From assembly GCF_016865485.1 (NCBI RefSeq), contig NZ_AP024452.1, positions 766,501 to 830,500 on the forward strand: a DNA stretch of 64,000 nt, in the 5' to 3' direction. The notes under the pieces are model-generated. The model saw nothing but the letters and a program-made list of their open reading frames with translations, was not told the DNA's origin and ran no database searches. This DNA comes from Luteitalea sp. TBR-22. GTDB taxonomy: Bacteria > Acidobacteriota > Vicinamibacteria > Vicinamibacterales > Vicinamibacteraceae. This document shows positions 34,147-41,997 of the stretch, in pieces. The first letter of the stretch is position 1; each line of letters opens with the position of its first letter. Position numbers and translations under genes: made by a program.

Positions 34147-35246
34147 TCCTGTGCGACACGCCGGGCGGCTGCGCACTGCGCGTCGTACTCGCGGTCGAGG
34201 CGCGCCAGCTGGTCCAGCGCTTCCTCGGGCGACGAGAACGGCAGGACCCCAGCGGGGACGCGGAGCCAGCGGGTGAACGCCGAGTCCTGCACGATGACCG
34301 GCTTGCCGCTGGCCAGGTAGGCCGCGCTGCGCTCGCTGAACCATCCACTGCGGCTGTCGACGTAGCCGGCCTTGGCCACCGAGAACTCCGCCCGCGACGC
34401 CGCGATGAAGTCCTGGTAGCTCCACGGGTCGCGAGTGACGGCAAGCGGATCCACGAGGCTCCACCGGTGGGCGGCCAGCGCCTCTCGCGGTGCCGTGGCG
34501 CTCCCCATGGCGACCAGGAAGGGGCGGCCCGAGCGCGTCGGCAGGTCGGCATACGGCTGGAACGACGCCGACTTCATGCCGTAGACACGACCGGCATGGT
34601 GGCGCGGCGCGTAGCTGTCCCATTGCATGACCGTAGTGAGGGGCCCGTGCGGTGCCGGCGAGGCGACGGGCCACTGCTCGAGCACGATCGGCTGGCGCGT
34701 GGCGCGCCAGGGCAGGCTGTCGTCGGGGATCGCACACCCCGGTTGCCCGACGTTCTCGCCGAACGACAGGAAGTGCGTGTGATTCCTCGCGCGCGCCATC
34801 GCCGCCGGGTCGTCGAGGTGCCGGATCTGGGTGAACGCAGGGTCGGTGTCGATCAGCACGCGACAGGGGACGTGTTGCATCCAGTCGCGCAGCGGGTTGA
34901 CGCCGGACACATTCAGCAGCACGTCGGCACCCTCTCGTCCTGCCGCGAACCGCCCTGCGGCCGGACCGTGCCATCGGGACCGGTGCGCGTCGTGATAGGC
35001 CCATCGGTCCGCGAGCCCGGCGCGCCGAAACACTGCCTCGATGAAGCGCAGGCCGTACGTGGGGTCGACGTCCACCTGCCCGGTCGACGGGTCGTAGCAG
35101 CCCGGGTAGTCGTCGCTGTCCTCAACGAACCACGCGTCATGACCGAGCGCCACCAGCCCGAGCACGTACTGCAGGTGGTGCCACGCCAGTCCACCCAGGG
35201 GACCGCGGACCATGTAGCCGAGGACGACGATGCGGAGGCGCTTCAC
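34092..35246 (-). CDS. Glycosyltransferase (CgeB-like), last gene of the biosynthetic operon
   Basis: The 384-residue protein resembles glycosyltransferases of the CgeB/GT-B type: it opens with RLRIVVLGYMVRGPLGGLAW and ends with FSVAKAGYVDSRSGWFSERSAAYLASGKPVIVQDS, the sugar-nucleotide-binding helix region. It is paralogous to the protein at 38766-40007 (shared GYM/I...GGxAW, DADPxFTQI, GWFSxRSAxYLAxGxPVI). GTG at 35246 overlaps the upstream stop (GTGA). Its 3' end overlaps the 3' end of the plus-strand sulfotransferase fusion by 55 bases, so the two transcripts are antisense at their ends. Donor and acceptor unknown. Confidence 0.75.
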   Translation of the reverse strand: MKRLRIVVLGYMVRGPLGGLAWHHLQYVLGLVALGHDAWFVEDSDDYPGCYDPSTGQVDVDPTYGLRFIEAVFRRAGLADRWAYHDAHRSRWHGPAAGRFAAGREGADVLLNVSGVNPLRDWMQHVPCRVLIDTDPAFTQIRHLDDPAAMARARNHTHFLSFGENVGQPGCAIPDDSLPWRATRQPIVLEQWPVASPAPHGPLTTVMQWDSYAPRHHAGRVYGMKSASFQPYADLPTRSGRPFLVAMGSATAPREALAAHRWSLVDPLAVTRDPWSYQDFIAASRAEFSVAKAGYVDSRSGWFSERSAAYLASGKPVIVQDSAFTRWLRVPAGVLPFSSPEEALDQLARLDREYDAQCAAARRVAQDYFDAGAVLSRLLDDVLA

Positions 35247-36043
35247 GGCTCTGCTCGATCGAAGGCCGGAAACAGGTCGAACAGCACGGCCTCCCGGGCG
35301 CGTACGACGCGGGCGAGTTCCGGCGTGTAGTGACGCGTCCAGGCGTCGCCCGGACCGCGGCCCCGGCCGCCTGGCAGCACGCGCGGCATGGCCGCGATGA
35401 AGGCAATCGCCTCGGCTGGATAGCCAAGGTTGCGCAGGCACGCGTGTAACTGCGCGTTCAGGTCGTGCGTCAGCAGGAACGTGACCGGATGCAGGTCGCG
35501 ACGCACCGCCTCGACGTCGTCGGGCGCCGCCCTGAGGCGCGCGATCACCTCGTGTGGGTGTCGACAGTAGTAGCGCACGAACCGCTCGGTGAGTGGACCG
35601 GGTCCCTCTTCCGGCGGCAGTCCACCGAGGTCGGCGCGGAACGCCGCGTGCGAGAGCGACACGTACTCCGCGAACCCGAGGTCGGGGAAACCGGGAAAGC
35701 GCCTGCCGAACTCGGGGACGCGCGCGTAGTGGCCCCGCATGTCGCGGCGCTTCCACCAGCCGAACTCGAACTCGGAGACCAGCAGCTCGAGTGGATGGCG
35801 CACGGTCGCGACGAACGGCCGATCGCGGTAGCGGATCGGCGTGTCGTTGCACGTGCCGTGCTTGTGATTGTTGTAGACGAACCTGCCCAGCGGGCCGGTG
35901 CGGACGTTCTCGGCCCGCAGCGTGGTCATGACCCTGAACCAGGGCGTCCAGGCCACGCCGTGCACGCGCATGAGCGCCGAGGTCACGAAGGTGCCCCCGG
36001 TCTTGGGCTCGTGGACGTACACCAGTCGGTCGGTGATGATCAC
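35243..36043 (-). CDS. Sulfotransferase-family protein
   Basis: The 266-residue protein has the PAPS loop VYVHEPKTGGTFV (8-20) and VATVRHPLELLVSEFEF (about 77-93), the 3'-phosphate-binding motif, so it belongs to the sulfotransferase superfamily. Single compact domain, cytoplasmic. It starts with GTG 33 bases after the acetyltransferase-like gene and ends overlapping the glycosyltransferase start. With the two other sulfotransferases nearby it suggests that the glycan product is sulfated at more than one place. Confidence 0.75.
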   Translation of the reverse strand: MIITDRLVYVHEPKTGGTFVTSALMRVHGVAWTPWFRVMTTLRAENVRTGPLGRFVYNNHKHGTCNDTPIRYRDRPFVATVRHPLELLVSEFEFGWWKRRDMRGHYARVPEFGRRFPGFPDLGFAEYVSLSHAAFRADLGGLPPEEGPGPLTERFVRYYCRHPHEVIARLRAAPDDVEAVRRDLHPVTFLLTHDLNAQLHACLRNLGYPAEAIAFIAAMPRVLPGGRGRGPGDAWTRHYTPELARVVRAREAVLFDLFPAFDRAEP

Positions 36044-36076
36044 GGCGTCACATCCGGTGTGCCGGGGCGGCGTCGG

Positions 36077-36706
36077 TCACCGCGTGCATTCGGCGAGGGC
36101 CCGTCGCCGCGCGTCCTCGTCGTCGTCGGGATCGAGCATGCGGACGATGCGCACCGGATCGCCGGCCACGACGGCATACGGAGGGACGTCGCCGCGCACC
36201 ACGCTGCGGCTGCTGACGACCGCGCCACGACCGATCGTCACGCCCGGCATGATGACCGCATCGAAGCCGACCCACACGTTGTCGCCGAGCACGACGGGCG
36301 TCGGCGATGCGCCGTGCGCGAGCCAGCGGTCGGGGTGACGGTGTGCGTCGCGCAGCAGTTCCCGCCGGAACTCGACGGGAGCGGCGCCGGACCAGGCATC
36401 GGTGATCACCGCGCCCCACGCGATCAGGCAGTGGTTCCCGATGGTGATCCTCGACTCGGCGACGAGCGTGCACCCGTTGAGCACGGTGTAGGCGCCAACC
36501 TCGATCGCGCCAGCCGGCCCGACAAGCAGGGCCGCCCTGTCGTAGGCGCCGGTGGCCTCCCCCAGCGACACGCATCCTTCGACGTCCGACACCACGCCGT
36601 CGAAGCCGTACGCGCTGTCGATGTACACGTCTCGGCCGAGGCGCAGCCCGGCTGGCAGTCCACGCCCGAACCAGTCGCCAGGCATCAGCGTGCGGCCCGC
36701 AGTCAT
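36077..36706 (-). CDS. Left-handed beta-helix acyltransferase (hexapeptide repeat)
   Basis: The 209-residue protein has hexapeptide repeats of the LbH family (for example [20 protein letters not shown], then [20 protein letters not shown] and [30 protein letters not shown]), the signature of O- or N-acetyltransferases of the WbbJ/maltose-acetyltransferase type. The catalytic His is not clear; an AHGAS segment is present. ATG at 36706 overlaps the stop of the neighbouring paralog. It would acylate a sugar hydroxyl or amine of the cluster's product. Confidence 0.8.
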   Translation of the reverse strand: MTAGRTLMPGDWFGRGLPAGLRLGRDVYIDSAYGFDGVVSDVEGCVSLGEATGAYDRAALLVGPAGAIEVGAYTVLNGCTLVAESRITIGNHCLIAWGAVITDAWSGAAPVEFRRELLRDAHRHPDRWLAHGASPTPVVLGDNVWVGFDAVIMPGVTIGRGAVVSSRSVVRGDVPPYAVVAGDPVRIVRMLDPDDDEDARRRALAECTR

Positions 36707-37305
36707 GGTCCGACCACCGTCGCCGGGTTTCCGGCCACGGCCGCCCCGGGTGGCACATCGCGCGTGACCACGGCGCCCGGCTCGATCACGGCGCCCTCGC
36801 CGATCGTCACGCCCTTCAGCACCGTCGCATTCCAGCCGATCCAAACGTCGTCGCCGATGCGCACGGGGCGAGCCTCGAGGGACGGCCGACGCGCCCGGTC
36901 CCCACGCGGGCTGAGCGCGATCGTGTCGGCGAGCCGCGCCGCCGGTGCGAGCGGGTGGAAGTCGGCGTCGACGACGGTGACGCCGCCGGCGATCAGCACG
37001 CGTGCGCCGATGGTGATCTGCGAGGCGCACACGATCGAGGCGTTGGCGACGTAGGTGCCGTCACCGATCGAGATCCGCCCGTGCTCCTCGGTGGCCAGTG
37101 ACGTCCGCCACAGCGTCACGTCGCGCCCGAGCGTCAGTCCGGCTGGCTCGACCGAGTAGAAGTGCTTGAAGCAGAACGAAGAATCCACGACGCAGTTGTC
37201 ACCGCAGACGACATTGGCGGGAATGCGACCCGCGAACCAGTCGCACGCGAGCGCCTGCCCGGGCACGATCGCCTGGAACCGCGGCACGTCGCCCGGCGTG
37301 TTCAT
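36703..37305 (-). CDS. Left-handed beta-helix acyltransferase (hexapeptide repeat), paralog
   Basis: This 200-residue hexapeptide-repeat acyltransferase has [30 protein letters not shown] (the H of the family active site, VVDADFHP) and the terminal [20 protein letters not shown] / [20 protein letters not shown] coils. It is therefore the better of the two for an intact catalytic His. It overlaps the ketoacyl synthase stop at its start and its own stop overlaps the following acyltransferase start. Acyl donor may be acetyl-CoA or, given the ACP next door, an acyl-ACP. Confidence 0.85.
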   Translation of the reverse strand: MNTPGDVPRFQAIVPGQALACDWFAGRIPANVVCGDNCVVDSSFCFKHFYSVEPAGLTLGRDVTLWRTSLATEEHGRISIGDGTYVANASIVCASQITIGARVLIAGGVTVVDADFHPLAPAARLADTIALSPRGDRARRPSLEARPVRIGDDVWIGWNATVLKGVTIGEGAVIEPGAVVTRDVPPGAAVAGNPATVVGP

Positions 37306-38525
37306 GCGGCGCTACCGTCCCAACGCCGGAATGCCAGCACCGCGTTCAGCCCGCCGAACGCGAACGAGTTCGACAGCGCGACCTCCGCCTGTGTGTGCCG
37401 CGGCTCGTTGGGGATGACGTCGAGATCGCACTCCGGATCGCGCCCGACGTAGTTGGCGGTCGGCGGCAGCAGGCCATGGCGCAACGCCAGGACGGTGGCC
37501 ACGGCCTCCAGCGCGCCGGCCGCCCCAAGCGCGTGCCCGTGCATCGACTTGGTCGAGCTCACCGCCAGTCGGTCCGCATGCGGGCCGAATGCCAGCCGGA
37601 TCGCGGCGGCCTCCATGGCGTCGTTGGCCGTCGTGCCGGTGCCGTGGGCGTTGACGTACCCCACCGCTGCCGGCGCGACGCCGGCATCCTGGAGCGCTGC
37701 GGTGATCGCGCGTGCGGCGCCCTCGGGATGCGGCTGCGTGATGTGGTGCGCGTCGGCCGACATGCCGAACCCGGCGAGCTCGGCATGGATGGGGGCGCCG
37801 CGCGCCAGCGCAGCGTCGGCGGGCTCCAGCACGAGCATCGCGCCTCCCTCGCCGAGGATCATGCCGTCGCGTCCCAGCGAGAACGGCCGGCAGGTGTCCC
37901 TGGCCACCACCCGCATCGCCTCCCAGGCCTTGAGGTGCCCCAACGAGAACGGCGCCTCGCTCCCGCCGGCGATCGCCATGTCCACCTGGCCGGTGCGGAC
38001 CATCCAGAAGGCCTGCCCGATCGCGTGATTGGCCGATGCGCACGCGGTGGAACAGGTGAACGTCGGCCCCGTGACCCCGAAGGCCATCGCCAGGTGACTT
38101 GCGACCGCGCTCGGCATGAAGCGCGGGATCGTCAGCACGGGAACGCGGCTCCTGCCCTGGCGCCAGAGGTCCTCGAAGACGCGTTCGATGGATGCCTGTC
38201 CCCCCGCAGCCGAGCCCGTCACGATCGCGGTCCGCGACCGTAGCGCCGCATCCCAGGTGACCCGCGCATCCCGCACCGCCTCCCGGCCGGCCACCAGTCC
38301 GAACTGCGCGAAGCGGTCGAGGAGCTCGACGGCCTTGCCGTCGAAGTGCGCAGCGGTGTCGAACCCCCGCACCTGGGCCGCGTTGGCGATCCGCACCGTC
38401 TCCCGCTCCGGCACGTCGAGCGGCCCGGCGCCCGACCGTCCCGCCGCCAGCGCCTGCCAGGTATCGCTCGCCGTGTGGCCGAGCGCGCAGATGGCGCCCA
38501 CGCCGGTGACCACCACGCGCTTCAT
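37302..38525 (-). CDS. Beta-ketoacyl-ACP synthase II-like (KAS)
   Basis: The 407-residue thiolase-fold condensing enzyme has the C-H-H triad: C162 ([10 protein letters not shown]), H294 (NAHGTGT) and H331 ([12 protein letters not shown]), plus the GGSEAPFS and SNSFAFGG motifs. Family members elongate acyl chains on ACP with malonyl-ACP. A KAS/ACP pair inside a glycan operon, outside a fatty-acid gene set, suggests a dedicated acyl chain or a polyketide-like acyl group. The ATG at 38525 overlaps the ACP stop. No ketoreductase or dehydratase is in the operon, so reduction would rely on the cell's own fatty-acid enzymes or not occur. Confidence 0.9.
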   Translation of the reverse strand: MKRVVVTGVGAICALGHTASDTWQALAAGRSGAGPLDVPERETVRIANAAQVRGFDTAAHFDGKAVELLDRFAQFGLVAGREAVRDARVTWDAALRSRTAIVTGSAAGGQASIERVFEDLWRQGRSRVPVLTIPRFMPSAVASHLAMAFGVTGPTFTCSTACASANHAIGQAFWMVRTGQVDMAIAGGSEAPFSLGHLKAWEAMRVVARDTCRPFSLGRDGMILGEGGAMLVLEPADAALARGAPIHAELAGFGMSADAHHITQPHPEGAARAITAALQDAGVAPAAVGYVNAHGTGTTANDAMEAAAIRLAFGPHADRLAVSSTKSMHGHALGAAGALEAVATVLALRHGLLPPTANYVGRDPECDLDVIPNEPRHTQAEVALSNSFAFGGLNAVLAFRRWDGSAA

Positions 38526-38773
38526 GCGTCGTCGCGCGGCGCGAGCGCGCGGTCGAGGCACGCGATGGCGTCTGCGACGGTTCGCAAGCGCAGGATCTCC
38601 TCATTGGGGAGTGTCACGTCGAACTCCTCCTCGAGGTCACCGGCCAGGCTGACGGCCGACAGCGAGTCGAGGGCGATGTCCTCGAACGTGTGTTCGACGT
38701 TCACTGAACCCGGCTCGCGCCGGGCTGCTTCCGCCACTCGGAGCAGCACGCGTTCGATCTGTGCATCAGTCAT
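38522..38773 (-). CDS. Acyl carrier protein
   Basis: The 83-residue protein is an ACP: the 4'-phosphopantetheine attachment site is S37 in ALDSLSAVSLAGDLEEEF, with flanking acidic helix II and FDVTLPNEEI. Acidic, no other motifs. ATG at 38773 follows GAGGAG and sits within the end of the upstream glycosyltransferase gene. It likely carries acyl groups for the adjacent ketoacyl synthase and perhaps hands them to the acyltransferases or GNAT-like proteins of the operon. Confidence 0.9.
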   Translation of the reverse strand: MTDAQIERVLLRVAEAARREPGSVNVEHTFEDIALDSLSAVSLAGDLEEEFDVTLPNEEILRLRTVADAIACLDRALAPRDDA

Positions 38774-40007
38774 GGGATCTCCTCGGGACGCCGGCAACCG
38801 TCGGCCGTGTGCCGTCCACGTCGGCGAGCAACCGGCCGATCACCTTGCGGCCGTCGAAGCAGGCGTCTGCGATCTCGCGGGCGCGACGGCCGTGCCGCAC
38901 CGGATCGGACAACAGGCGGTCGACGGCATCGGCGGCGCCGGCGATGTCGTCGAATGCCAGCAGTCCCTCACCCGAGGGAAGGACGTGACTCCACCCGGTA
39001 TCCTGCGTGATGACCGGACGGCCGGCCGCGAGGTAGCACGCGGATCGGCACGAGAACCAGCCCGTGCGGGCCTTCACGTAGGTCTGCTTGGCCACTGAAC
39101 ACTCGCCCAGCGACCGCATGATGAAGTCGCGGTAGTCTCCGACGCTGGAGGCGACGCGCGAAGGATCCAGGACGCGCCACCCGGCGGCCCGGAGTCGCTC
39201 CGCAGGGAAGTCGGCGCCGCCGGTCTGTCCGATCGCGACGGAGAACGAGACCTCCGGGCAGCGGCGCGGCAGGTCGAGCACCTTCAGGAACTCGACGTCC
39301 TTCTGCCCCCATGTTTCTCCGTCGAAGTTGAGCGGCCGGCCCGCACTCCAGTTCATGACGGTCGTCAGGGACCTGCCGTCGACGGCATCTGGTGGTGGGG
39401 CCGTCCAGCGATCGAGGCAGATCGGCTGGCGCGTGGGGCGCCAGTCGACGCCGGTCTCCGGCATCCGGCAGTCGGCGGCGCCGACCCGCTCGCCGAACGT
39501 GAAGTGATGCGTGTGCACGGCCATGGCTGCGCGCATGCCGTTGTCGCCCGGCGTGAAACCCTCCGCCTGATGGCACTGGATCTGCGTGAACATCGGGTCG
39601 GAGTCGATCATCACCCGAACCGGGATGTCGAGGTACGCGTCGCGCACGGGCGTGGCGCACGAGACGTTGAGCAGGACGTCGGCGCCAGCGATCCAGCCGG
39701 ACACGGCACTCGCGTCTGCGCCGAACCACGCGCCGGTGATCTCGTCGCGATAGGCCCACTCGTCCTCGAGCCCGAAGCCTCGCATCACCTCGGCCAGGGA
39801 GCGCACGGTCGCCGAGCAGTCCGGCGCCGTGGTCCCCCTGGCCCCGTAGACGGGCCACAGGCGCGTGTCCTCGATGTACCGGGCGTCGTGCCCGAGCGCA
39901 CGCAGGGCCAGCACGTACTGCGCATAGTCCCAGGCCACGCCGCCGGCGGGCAGCAGGCCGATGTAGCCCGACACGACGACCCGCAGGCGCGAAGCGGCGC
40001 TAGTCAT
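38766..40007 (-). CDS. Glycosyltransferase (CgeB-like), paralog of 34092-35246
   Basis: The 413-residue protein matches the gene at 34092-35246 along its length: RLRVVVSGYIGLLPAGGVAW at the start, DSDPMFTQIQ, and GWFSCRSACYLAAGRPVITQDTGW near the end. The GT-B-like C-terminal segment supports a sugar transferase. The two paralogs frame the ACP, ketoacyl synthase, acyltransferase and sulfotransferase genes, so they probably arose by duplication and add two sugars of the same type. The start ATG at 40007 overlaps the stop of the preceding gene by 8 bases. Confidence 0.75.
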   Translation of the reverse strand: MTSAASRLRVVVSGYIGLLPAGGVAWDYAQYVLALRALGHDARYIEDTRLWPVYGARGTTAPDCSATVRSLAEVMRGFGLEDEWAYRDEITGAWFGADASAVSGWIAGADVLLNVSCATPVRDAYLDIPVRVMIDSDPMFTQIQCHQAEGFTPGDNGMRAAMAVHTHHFTFGERVGAADCRMPETGVDWRPTRQPICLDRWTAPPPDAVDGRSLTTVMNWSAGRPLNFDGETWGQKDVEFLKVLDLPRRCPEVSFSVAIGQTGGADFPAERLRAAGWRVLDPSRVASSVGDYRDFIMRSLGECSVAKQTYVKARTGWFSCRSACYLAAGRPVITQDTGWSHVLPSGEGLLAFDDIAGAADAVDRLLSDPVRHGRRAREIADACFDGRKVIGRLLADVDGTRPTVAGVPRRSHD

Positions 40008-40986
40008 TGGCGCTGACGTACCAGCGAGCGGGCGCCACGGCGTCGTGCCGGCAGCCGTCGCCGAAGGCCTGCACCACGAGAGGGAAGTCGTACGCGTCTC
40101 GTACGAAGCCGACGGCGGCCACCGCCGGTGCCATCGCCGGCGTCACCGCGAGCGCCACCTTGTGGACTGGTTTGGTCGCCGGCGCCTCGCGGCTGCGCCG
40201 ATCGGCCAACAGGCACACCGCCACGAGGGTGGCGCGCAGCGCCTCATCCAGATCGGCCGCGAACACGTCGCCGACGAGCCACTGCCGATCGCCCTTCTGG
40301 CGGGACGCCGCCAACCCGACGAGCGTGCCCCGGGCTCGCACGCCCAGGACTTCCCAGTCGCCTCGACCTACCTTCCACCGCAGGGCCGCAGCGTCGCGGA
40401 CGATGGCGGCGCCGTGCTGAGTCGACGCCGTCTGCCAGAGCGCATCCACCTCGGCGCCGAAGGTCGTGATCGGCTCGACCGTGAATCCCGCGGGCAGTGC
40501 GAGCGGCTCCGCGAGTGGCAGGGCCAGGCTGTGGAGCGGCACCTTGCCCGATTGCAGGCCCGTGAACATCTTCAGGAATCGCACCCATCGCGGGTCGGGC
40601 AGCATGTACACCACGCCCGGACCCTCGGCCTCGATGGCCGCCATGGTGCGGGTATACATCTCTGCGACCGGGTGGCCGAAGGGGTTGGCCAACTGGAGGA
40701 GGCTGCTCACCCGCTTGCTCAGGATCGGCGCGGCCGGCCTGAAGCCGCGATGCACCTGGCCGTCCACCTGAACCAGCGCGCGGATGAACGGGAACTGGCC
40801 CACGATGTCGCCGGTCGCGCTGTCGATGGCGACCACGCCGGCAGGCGGGCCGAGCGGTGCGTCGACGACGTAGTCCTGCCACATCCTCGGCGTGATCACG
40901 CCCCACGTCGTGTCGCGGAGCCAGAGGGTCTCGAGCTTCTGCAGGTCGGCGGCCTCGAACGGCCGATACTCGAGCGCAATGGCCAA
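40000..40986 (-). CDS. GNAT-like acyltransferase, paralog 2
   Basis: The 328-residue protein belongs with the neighbour at 40989-41993: both start with a Y/R-P-x-x-ADxxxLxxLW segment, share GxITxxxWxxxxxxAP and end with APxxWYxS. The overall pattern suggests a GNAT-fold or FemABX-like enzyme with two halves; no clean acetyl-CoA loop is visible. I chose the TTG at 40986 (mRNA AGGAG, 7 bases before it) which follows the upstream stop by 2 bases; an extended frame from 41385 overlaps that gene. It may transfer an acyl or aminoacyl group to the sugar. Function is inferred only. Confidence 0.6.
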   Translation of the reverse strand: MAIALEYRPFEAADLQKLETLWLRDTTWGVITPRMWQDYVVDAPLGPPAGVVAIDSATGDIVGQFPFIRALVQVDGQVHRGFRPAAPILSKRVSSLLQLANPFGHPVAEMYTRTMAAIEAEGPGVVYMLPDPRWVRFLKMFTGLQSGKVPLHSLALPLAEPLALPAGFTVEPITTFGAEVDALWQTASTQHGAAIVRDAAALRWKVGRGDWEVLGVRARGTLVGLAASRQKGDRQWLVGDVFAADLDEALRATLVAVCLLADRRSREAPATKPVHKVALAVTPAMAPAVAAVGFVRDAYDFPLVVQAFGDGCRHDAVAPARWYVSAND

Positions 40987-40988
40987 CT

Positions 40989-41993
40989 TCAGTCTCCTGA
41001 CGCCAGGTACCACGCCGATGGGGCCAGCGCCTCGAGCGGCACCGCGTCCTGGTCGAGCGTGTCGGCCATGAAGCCGAATCGATAGTCGATCTCGCGGAAG
41101 CCGGCGGCGCGGCACGCCTCGCCACAGGCGCCGTGGTCGAGCGCCGTGAGCGCTGCAGGCACAGCCGGGTGCGCGCCGTGGCTGGCTCGCCGCAACCAGG
41201 CCACGGCAGACCGCAGGACGTCCGGAAGGTCGCCCGGCGTGGCACTGAAGGCATTGGTGAGCGCCGCGCGCCGCGTACCGATCGCAAGGAATCCAGCGAG
41301 CGCGCCGCCCGGCCCCCGGACCTTCAGCCGCAGGTCGCCTCGGTGCTTGTAGGCGAGCCATTCGGGTGAGCGCTCCACGGCGCACCGGATGGGGAACTGC
41401 CGGACGGCTGCGCGCCAGAGGCCAGCAAGCTCATCGTCGAACGTCGTCGAGACCTCCGTGAGCAGGCGGTCGGGATGCGACGAACCGTCGGCTGTCGCGA
41501 GTTCCAGCGAGAGACATCCGGTGGTGATCCGGTGGCGCGGCAGGCCCGCCAGGGCTCGGGCGGCGCGGCTGATGAACGGGACCCAGCCGCTGTCGGGCAG
41601 CATGTACGTCACGGCGTGCCCCGTGGCGGCCGCAGTCGCCAGACCGGCGAGGTACAGCGCCAGCGCGGGCGAACGTGCCGCCGACGCCCCTCCGACCCGG
41701 AGCGACGGGTGGAGGATGGGCGCCGATGGCCTCACGGCCTTGACGACGTGGCCATCGACGCACACGCGCGACGGCAGCATGACGTTCATGCCGACGACCT
41801 GCCCATCCTCGTCCTCCGCCACCGAGACGATGGCCGGGCCGTACGGGGCCTCTTCGTACCACGAGCGCCACTGCGTCATCGTGATGGCGCCCCAGCCGGA
41901 GTGCTGCGTCCACAGATCGAGCAGGCGCGGCACGTCGGCTGGGCCAGCCACCCGGTAGCGCAAGGACGAGGGAGGCGTCAGCGACTCGCTCAC
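40989..41993 (-). CDS. GNAT-like acyltransferase, paralog 1
   Basis: The 334-residue protein opens with LRYRVAGPADVPRLLDLW, a GNAT-type start, and shares the GAITMTQWRSWYEEAPYGP and C-terminal APSAWYLASGD elements with the next gene. It may acylate an amino sugar or use acyl-ACP made by the operon's ACP/KAS pair. GTG at 41993 has AGGAG 8 bases upstream and lies 4 bases after the glycosidase-glycosyltransferase stop. The tandem pair probably arose by duplication and diverged strongly. Confidence 0.6.
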   Translation of the reverse strand: MSESLTPPSSLRYRVAGPADVPRLLDLWTQHSGWGAITMTQWRSWYEEAPYGPAIVSVAEDEDGQVVGMNVMLPSRVCVDGHVVKAVRPSAPILHPSLRVGGASAARSPALALYLAGLATAAATGHAVTYMLPDSGWVPFISRAARALAGLPRHRITTGCLSLELATADGSSHPDRLLTEVSTTFDDELAGLWRAAVRQFPIRCAVERSPEWLAYKHRGDLRLKVRGPGGALAGFLAIGTRRAALTNAFSATPGDLPDVLRSAVAWLRRASHGAHPAVPAALTALDHGACGEACRAAGFREIDYRFGFMADTLDQDAVPLEALAPSAWYLASGD

Positions 41994-41997
41994 GGCG

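Noticed and set aside
35465-37054. Plus-strand open frame of 529 codons opposite the acyltransferase and sulfotransferase genes
   Set aside because: It crosses three overlapping minus-strand genes with ATGA couplings, which are clearly real; no motif in the plus frame.
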